Source: Herbaspirillum sp. ST 5-3 (GTDB lineage Bacteria; Pseudomonadota; Gammaproteobacteria; Burkholderiales; Burkholderiaceae_D). From it: a DNA stretch of 64,000 nucleotides. Below the pieces are notes generated by a model. That model was not told where the DNA came from, searched no databases, and saw only the letters and a list, made by a program, of their open reading frames with translations. Every line of letters begins with the position of its first letter. Position 1 is the stretch's first letter. The stretch spans positions 1 through 64,000 of the forward strand of contig NZ_STGI01000006.1 in NCBI RefSeq assembly GCF_004804275.1, in the 5' to 3' direction. Of the stretch, positions 63,237 to 64,000 are shown piece after piece. Position numbers and translations under genes: made by a program.

Positions 63237-64000
63237 ATGGAAGAAATAAGAATTCGCGGCGCACGTACACACAATCTGAAAAACATCAACCTGGAATTGC
63301 CTCGCAACCAATTGATTGTCATTACAGGTCTGTCCGGCTCCGGCAAGTCCTCGCTCGCCTTCGATACCTTGTACGCGGAAGGCCAGCGGCGCTATGTCGA
63401 GTCGCTTTCAGCCTATGCGCGCCAGTTCCTGCAGCTGATGGAAAAGCCCGATGTCGACCTGATCGAAGGCTTGTCGCCGGCGATCTCCATCGAACAGAAG
63501 GCCACCTCGCACAACCCGCGTTCGACAGTCGGCACCGTGACCGAAATCCACGACTACCTGCGCCTGCTGTATGCGCGCGTCGGCACACCGTATTGCCCGG
63601 ACCATCCGGAAAATCCGCTCGCGGCGCAATCCGTTTCGCAGATGGTCGATGCCGTGCTGGCAATGCCGGAGGATACCAAACTGATGATCCTCGCGCCCGT
63701 CGTCGCCAACCGCAAGGGGGAACATGTCGACTTGTTCGAAGACATGCAGGCACAGGGCTTTGTCCGCTTCCGCATCCAGAGCGGCACGCATGCGGCGCGC
63801 ATCTATGAAGTCGACGACCTGCCGAAACTGAAGAAGACCGAGAAGCACACGATCGACGTCGTGATCGACCGCCTGAAGATCAAGGCCGATGTGAAGCAGC
63901 GGCTCGCGGAGAGTTTCGAGACCGCATTGCGCCTGGCGGAAGGCCGTGCCATTGCCCTCGAAATGGACAGCGGCAAGGAGCATCTTTTCTCCAACAGGTT
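63237..64000 (+). CDS. uvrA: Excinuclease ABC subunit A, 5' part (partial)
   Basis: The first 254 codons of UvrA, running off the window with no stop. N-terminal [20 protein letters not shown], Walker [10 protein letters not shown] (31-39), [24 protein letters not shown], and [24 protein letters not shown] are family hallmarks. UvrA finds DNA damage for nucleotide excision repair. The start ATG is 63237, with a weak GAAAG upstream and a long hairpin just before it. No clear LexA box was found in the 155 bp before it. Confidence 0.96.
   Translation, partial: MEEIRIRGARTHNLKNINLELPRNQLIVITGLSGSGKSSLAFDTLYAEGQRRYVESLSAYARQFLQLMEKPDVDLIEGLSPAISIEQKATSHNPRSTVGTVTEIHDYLRLLYARVGTPYCPDHPENPLAAQSVSQMVDAVLAMPEDTKLMILAPVVANRKGEHVDLFEDMQAQGFVRFRIQSGTHAARIYEVDDLPKLKKTEKHTIDVVIDRLKIKADVKQRLAESFETALRLAEGRAIALEMDSGKEHLFSNR

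Overview
The window is a gene-dense, moderately GC-rich betaproteobacterial chromosome segment. The 5' part of a 16S rRNA gene, the petABC-sspAB block, the mla-ibaG-murA-his-tat block, trpEGDC with rpe-gph, and ssb-MFS-uvrA all fit Burkholderiales, most likely Oxalobacteraceae (Herminiimonas/Herbaspirillum relatives). The family call comes from gene order and the look of the 16S sequence, not from a search. Nearly everything is core metabolism and housekeeping. The only mobile-type gene is one REP-associated tyrosine transposase (RAYT).

Layout: 1-898 holds the 5' end of a 16S gene (minus strand), its leader and two tandem promoters that form a 137-bp duplicated module. 899-5802 carries an enoyl-CoA hydratase, a hemerythrin-like protein behind an FNR-like box, mltA, a tiny membrane protein, apaG, rpe and gph. 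5813-9927 is the trp operon trpEGDC, preceded by a 28-codon leader peptide with four Trp codons and a terminator/antiterminator pair. 9924-15391 (minus) has an M61 peptidase, a MocA-like nucleotidyltransferase, acuI, dsbC and a UbiH-family monooxygenase. tRNA-Phe, an uncharacterised membrane protein and an orphan response regulator follow, then hemA-prfA-dsbB-prmC, tex, grxD and ubiX. tRNA-Thr, sspB, sspA and petCBA (cytochrome bc1) lie on the minus strand, followed by a NarL-type regulator, a Nif3-like protein, a DegS-like protease and a DUF2461 protein.

32670-49676 is an unbroken 17-kb run on the minus strand. Read in transcription order it is mlaFEDACB (phospholipid transport), an ABC-2 exporter, ibaG, murA, hisG, hisD, a solitary DNA methyltransferase, hisCBHAFIE, a HIT protein and tatABC. 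gltBD, the RAYT, a DUF2726 protein, an HDOD protein, a PAS-GGDEF-EAL protein, ssb, an MFS transporter and the start of uvrA complete the window.

Links between genes: trpE-C make indole-3-glycerol phosphate and the leader supplies Trp-sensing attenuation. The his genes give the full pathway except hisZ, which the short-form HisG needs and which is not in the window (histidinol-phosphate phosphatase is also not seen). The Rieske protein has a twin-arginine signal, and TatABC is encoded nearby. DsbB and a DsbC-type protein serve periplasmic thiol chemistry.

No defence island, CRISPR array, prophage or biosynthetic cluster was seen. The points most worth a second look are the trp attenuator, the duplicated rrn promoter module, a 57-nt near-perfect hairpin just before uvrA, the solitary methyltransferase inside the his operon, and the FNR-like box before a hemerythrin-like protein that lacks one diiron ligand.
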